A DNA stretch of 43,740 bases, taken from assembly GCA_930989745.1 (NCBI GenBank), contig CAKNMY010000012.1, positions 1 through 43,740 of the forward strand, given 5' to 3'. The notes beneath the pieces are model-generated. The model made no database searches and was not told where the DNA came from. It saw only the letters and a list, made by a program, of their open reading frames with translations. The stretch's first letter is position 1. Each line of letters begins with the position of its first letter. The translations under genes were made by a program, and so were the position numbers. The DNA comes from an uncultured Lachnospiraceae bacterium. Its GTDB lineage: Bacteria > Bacillota > Clostridia > Lachnospirales > Lachnospiraceae. Below, piece by piece: positions 42,968 to 43,740 of the stretch.

Positions 42968-43005
42968 GGGTCAAAAGGTATTTTGATGTTGGCATCATAA
43001 CTATG
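42968..43005. repeat. Partial copy of the 2661-2899 repeat
   Basis: GGGTCAAAAGGTATTTTGAT starts at 42968 and forms an imperfect hairpin with GGTA loop. CATAACTATG follows at 42996-43005, exactly 15 bp after the start of TTTTGA, the same spacing as in the copy at 2859-2883. Confidence 0.7.
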
Positions 43006-43029
43006 TGAAAATGAGGAGGGAAAGAAATC

Positions 43030-43272
43030 GTGAAGGAACTGCTGCGGCGGATTTATGAACAGGCAGTTTATACGGATTCCGGAATGCAGAAAATACAGCA
43101 AAGGGCAGAAAAACGTATCCGGGACAGATGGGAAAATATACCTGAGGGAAGCGATAGGGAGGAATATTACCAGCTGCTCAAGGAAGAAGAAGACGCAGTC
43201 GAAAGGGAAATCTTCTTTTTGGGAGTGAGGGTAGGAATTCAGCTGGCAATCGGAGATGTGGAAGATGTATGA
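43030..43272 (+). CDS. Hypothetical small protein, 80 aa
   Basis: An 80-residue charged, mostly helical protein beginning MKELLRRIYEQAVYTDSG, with a hydrophobic C-terminal segment FFLGVRVGIQLAIGD. The layout is reminiscent of small Lachnospiraceae proteins annotated as DUF6809, but I cannot confirm that. The start is GTG at 43030 with GAGGAGGGAAAG upstream, a strong site. It lies just after the partial repeat copy (whose CATAACTATG ends 24 bp before the start) and is closed by a terminator. Function unknown. Confidence 0.65.
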   Translation: MKELLRRIYEQAVYTDSGMQKIQQRAEKRIRDRWENIPEGSDREEYYQLLKEEEDAVEREIFFLGVRVGIQLAIGDVEDV

Positions 43273-43292
43273 GAAAAAGAATGGGAAAAATG

Positions 43293-43319
43293 GGGATGTC
43301 GCAGCGGGCATCCCTTTTT
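43293..43319 (+). terminator. Terminator between small protein and XRE genes
   Basis: GGGATG (43293-43298) pairs with CATCCC (43309-43314), then TTTTT at 43315-43319. It serves the plus-strand gene and may also affect the convergent XRE gene. Confidence 0.7.
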
Positions 43320-43322
43320 GCA

Positions 43323-43658
43323 TTATAAACGGTCGGAAACAAGCGCGAGCGCTTTGAGGATAGAGACAAATTTCTGGTACTGAACAGGGCCTTTGGACTT
43401 TACTTCTGTCAAAATCGAGAGAATAGCGTCGTCCACTTCGGGAAGCTCGTCCAGAAGCAAATAGTCTGCGCTCAGATTCAGGGCAGAACAAAGCGACACG
43501 AGCGTCTCCAGAGACATAGCCCGGGTCCCGCGCTCAATGTGTCCGAGAAACGCGGTGGAGATACCACAAAGCTCCGCAAGGCGTTCCTGAGAATAACCGT
43601 AATCTAATCTGGTTTGACGGATTTTGCGTCCGATTTCTGTGTAATCTATAGATGCCAT
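43323..43658 (-). CDS. XRE-family helix-turn-helix regulator
   Basis: A 111-residue Cro/C1-type DNA-binding protein. The HTH runs from about residue 8 to 62: IGRKIRQTRLDYGYSQERLA, then CGISTAFLGHIERGTRAMS and LSADYLLLDEL. The remaining 45 residues form a short C-terminal tail of unknown role. ATG 43658 has AAAGGAG 5-6 bp upstream; the open frame further back lacks a ribosome site. Nothing phage-like is adjacent. Its targets are unknown; such short XRE proteins are often local repressors. Confidence 0.88.
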   Translation of the reverse strand: MASIDYTEIGRKIRQTRLDYGYSQERLAELCGISTAFLGHIERGTRAMSLETLVSLCSALNLSADYLLLDELPEVDDAILSILTEVKSKGPVQYQKFVSILKALALVSDRL

Positions 43659-43740
43659 AGGACTCCTTTCGTGTGCTGGGTGAATAGAAACGAAAATTTT
43701 CATTTATGGTATTGAAAATTGTGATGCTGAACAATAAACT
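43659..43740. other. Upstream region of the XRE gene
   Basis: The last 80 bp are AT-rich and contain GAAAATTTTC, a short perfect palindrome at 43691-43700 that could be an operator for the XRE protein. No gene is visible. Confidence 0.35.

Noticed and set aside
42841-43491. 216-codon minus-strand frame near the right end
   Set aside because: Overlaps the repeat, the 80-aa gene with strong ribosome site and the terminator; composition rich in Phe/Ser as expected for reverse of purine-rich sequence.

Overview
The window looks like chromosome of a Gram-positive anaerobe in the Clostridia, most likely a Lachnospiraceae. The indications are strong Shine-Dalgarno sites before almost every start, many TTGACA/TATAAT promoters, a tryptophan T-box leader, a 4x[4Fe-4S] ferredoxin, a lone MsmX/UgpC-type sugar ATPase, a lipoprotein-type binding protein, and moderate GC content in genes against AT-rich spacers. 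Genus cannot be resolved by eye. I see no rRNA, tRNA, CRISPR array, prophage or insertion sequence.

Layout. 1-585: gene-poor stretch with hairpins. 586-7035: beta-CASP metallo-hydrolase, TSCPD protein (minus strand), MTA/SAH nucleosidase, a membrane protein, glucose-6-phosphate isomerase and a D-2-hydroxyacid dehydrogenase. A composite intergenic repeat (2661-2899) lies between the TSCPD gene and the nucleosidase; a partial copy recurs at 42968-43005. 7145-13014: the tryptophan operon, with a strong promoter, a T-box leader with UGG specifier, then trpE(broken)-trpG-trpD-trpC-trpF-trpB-trpA. trpE has lost its middle (about 1 kb by comparison with family length) and the two remaining ends are in different frames, while every later gene looks intact. 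13001-17385: a small conserved protein, a polyferredoxin, and an autoregulated YtrA-type GntR/ABC transporter operon. 17645-20856: a response regulator/sensor kinase pair. 20901-26676: a YesL-like (DUF624) membrane protein, the sugar-ABC ATPase, a PucR/CdaR-type regulator and an aconitase-superfamily hydratase.

26721-27653 is the most unusual part. It is about 930 bp without a convincing gene, AT- and purine-rich. A consensus-quality promoter (TTGACA-17-TATTAT) is followed by a near-continuous chain of hairpins, one three-way junction and a closing long hairpin. I read it as an undescribed or at least unassigned large structured non-coding RNA of about 760 nt.

27654-36217: Na+/Ca2+ exchanger (minus), RluA-type pseudouridine synthase, AI-2E-family membrane protein, an orphan sugar-binding lipoprotein, a small Cys/Arg-tailed protein, a structured leader, and a methyltransferase overlapping a large exported protein with a degenerate C39-like end. 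36417-43658: asnS, then an overlapping DNA-metabolism cluster (SbcD-like nuclease, membrane-anchored SbcC/YhaN-like ATPase, endonuclease IV, MATE transporter), a small hypothetical protein and an XRE regulator (minus).
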